Assembly: GCA_905221605.1 (NCBI GenBank)
Contig: CAJNDS010000713.1
Location: 830,664-894,663, forward strand
Source of the DNA: Symbiodinium natans
Lineage: Eukaryota; Sar; Dinophyceae; Suessiales; Symbiodiniaceae
Reading direction: 5' to 3'
Length of the DNA stretch: 64,000 nt
Shown here: positions 62,592-64,000 of the stretch, one piece after another
How positions within the stretch are numbered: position 1 is the stretch's first letter
Layout: each line of letters opens with the position of its first letter
Notes under the pieces: model-generated
What the model saw: only the letters and a program-made list of their open reading frames with translations
Told to the model about the DNA's origin: nothing
Databases searched by the model: none
Program-made: the position numbers and the translations under genes

Positions 62592-63338
62592 CTACGACGG
62601 CAACGGCTGCATCGGTGCATGCGACTGCTGCCGAGCACCCTCGCAGCGCCCTGATCTGCACCAGCGAACTGCGGGATACTGCGGGCGATCCTTCCAAATC
62701 GAACAGTCGGGCACTAAAGGCATAAAGGCATACGTGATGTTGTGCGGATTGTGAGCCCGTGCAATGATTGCGCCGGTTCTAACTGCAGGTGTGCGGGATC
62801 TTCCTCTCTTTTGGGACCTCTTTGTGGCATGTGGCACATGCTGTGAATGACCTGCTCGGCGATGAGTACTGATTGAGATCCGACGATAGCAATACACTGA
62901 AGTAGAAGTTCGTGAGGTGCTCCCAGGACAGGTAGGAGAGCAAAGACCACCCACAGAGAAATCCCAGCGGTGCAGCGCAGGCAGGGAGGCAGTTGCTGCT
63001 ACATGTTTGTTGGGCCGCTCGCGTGGCTGGTGAAGAGGCGCAAGAGCTGGCTTGCAGTTGGACCATGCCTGGCTTAAAGGGTTGACGGTTGACAATACGC
63101 TGTTTGTCAGTTTGTTTACTTTCACAGCATCCAAAACTTGGGCCACACTGAGAAAATTGACTGCATCCAGGTTTCCGCGCCTGCCTGACAACGCATGGGG
63201 CGGACTGCTTGGGCGCTGGCTGCTAGGACCCGAAACACGTTTGCTGGAGAGTTGTTTCGTTATACAAGACACCGTTCTCCGCCTCTCTTGGAATCTTGGC
63301 GGGACAGACATTGTGTAAGGCATGCGAGCAGATGGCAC
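62592..63338 (-). CDS. Long minus-strand open frame, hypothetical
   Basis: 248 open codons from a GTG at 63338. The first 110 codons are protein-like: ERRRTVSCITKQLSSKRVSG, GRRGNLDAVNFLSVAQVLDA, VKVNKLTNSVLSTVNPLSQA. The rest is Ser/Arg/His-rich and less convincing, so only the upstream part (about 63000-63338) may be real coding. No ATG start is obvious and no domain is recognised. A plus-strand frame of 88 codons overlaps at 63052-63318. Confidence 0.35.
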   Translation of the reverse strand: MPSARMPYTMSVPPRFQERRRTVSCITKQLSSKRVSGPSSQRPSSPPHALSGRRGNLDAVNFLSVAQVLDAVKVNKLTNSVLSTVNPLSQAWSNCKPALAPLHQPRERPNKHVAATASLPALHRWDFSVGGLCSPTCPGSTSRTSTSVYCYRRISISTHRRAGHSQHVPHATKRSQKRGRSRTPAVRTGAIIARAHNPHNITYAFMPLVPDCSIWKDRPQYPAVRWCRSGRCEGARQQSHAPMQPLPS

Positions 63339-63842
63339 TTTGAGTAGGTCGGAGAAAGGTTCAGAACAGCACCGGAGAAAGGCTTGCCAGGTTCACAACG
63401 AGATTGCAAGTCCGAGGTTACAAAAGGCAGGCTGTTGGCAACAAGCTTGGCATAATCTAGACTTGCATCATCATGCCTTCTCGCCTCACTCGCTCAGGTT
63501 TGGTACTCACCGTCTGACCCCGCCAGATCGGCTTTACCAAGGCCGATCACTTTGAGGGATGAGACTCTGGAGGGCATGGACAAGAATGAGTTGAATTTCT
63601 GGTAACTGTTAACTCGGAGTGACTAGAAGATGAACAAGTTGAACATACGCTGGGAGATTCGGGAAAGATGCGCTGCAAGTTTAGAAATAAGCAAGCTTCG
63701 GGGTTTCCTTCTGCCGTGAAATTCGGCGCTTTTTCTGGCACTTCTTAGTGCTGCGGCATTCCAAGGGACCTTCTTCCTGTTCTTCTCGTAAGATGAGCCT
63801 CAGGGTAGAGTCGGGTAAAGCTTGTTTGGAGCCAACCTGCAG

Positions 63843-64000
63843 TCGCGAATGGTCTCACACAGCACTTTTCCTCTAACAAGGAAGCACGTCGACGTGCCGA
63901 ACAATCAAGCAACGTGAAAGGAGGAACCGCCTCAAAGCTGGAACTCTTAAGGCCGCACCTGGGAGCCAACAGCCTGCCGAAAAGCGTCGCCACACACCAC
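63843..64000 (+). CDS. Partial plus-strand exon running off the window
   Basis: After an ACCTGCAG acceptor the frame reads ANGLTQHFSSNKEARRRAEQ, SSNVKGGTASKLELLRPHLG and ANSLPKSV, and is still open at the last base. Good splice acceptor, coherent hydrophilic composition. The 3' part lies outside the window and no family is recognised. Confidence 0.42.

Overview
The window looks like nuclear DNA of a dinoflagellate, possibly a Symbiodiniaceae-like alga. This is inferred from several things together: long stretches of sparse coding, very short protein-like blocks bounded by AG acceptors and GT (sometimes GC or GA) donors, many micro- and minisatellites, interstitial TTTAGGG/TTTCGGG arrays, and zinc-ribbon exons of the CxNCG...FCRxCG type. 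No bacterial operons, CRISPR arrays, rRNA genes or convincing tRNA genes were seen. Most long open frames are incidental, and several are simply microsatellites that lack stop codons.

Layout. 1-10.2 kb: minus-strand exon-like blocks. The best is a small gene piece at 2149-2662 whose last two exons join in phase across a 31-base intron. 10-20 kb: few supported genes, an AT-rich island (about 12.0-13.1 kb) and a 27-base G run. 20-41 kb: plus-strand, Gln/Glu/Arg-rich coiled-coil-like exons with two near-identical zinc-ribbon exons (27.7 and 28.1 kb). These end in the best-supported cellular gene fragment of the window, an eight-exon chain at 39706-40739 in which every reading-phase junction agrees. 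42.0 kb: an uninterrupted hypothetical coding block. 43158-50180: a complete LTR retroelement. 50.2-64 kb: telomere-like repeat DNA, a second copy of a repeat also present at 37.3 kb, AT-rich repeat-bearing DNA, and scattered exon candidates on both strands.

The centrepiece is the 7.0-kb LTR element. It has TG...CA long terminal repeats of 354 and 352 bp (seven substitutions and one 2-bp indel apart), a 5-bp TGCTA target duplication, and an insertion site inside TTTAGGG-like DNA. Its interior encodes, in order: a large ORF with a zinc-ribbon-like Cys cluster, an acidic linker, a C-x2-C-x4-H-x4-C zinc knuckle, a Pro-rich segment, a two-lobed domain resembling the Tpt1/KptA RNA 2'-phosphotransferase, another acidic segment and a Gly/Arg-rich tail. 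I see no reverse transcriptase, integrase or protease motif. It therefore looks like a non-autonomous LTR element carrying a NAD-dependent RNA-end-processing or ADP-ribosyltransferase-type domain beside a Gag-type zinc knuckle. The parts lie in several reading frames although the LTRs are still about 98% alike, which is a puzzle in itself.

Limits. No alignment, gene prediction or database search could be run. Exons outside the two in-phase chains are supported only by composition and plausible splice ends, and the confidences reflect this.
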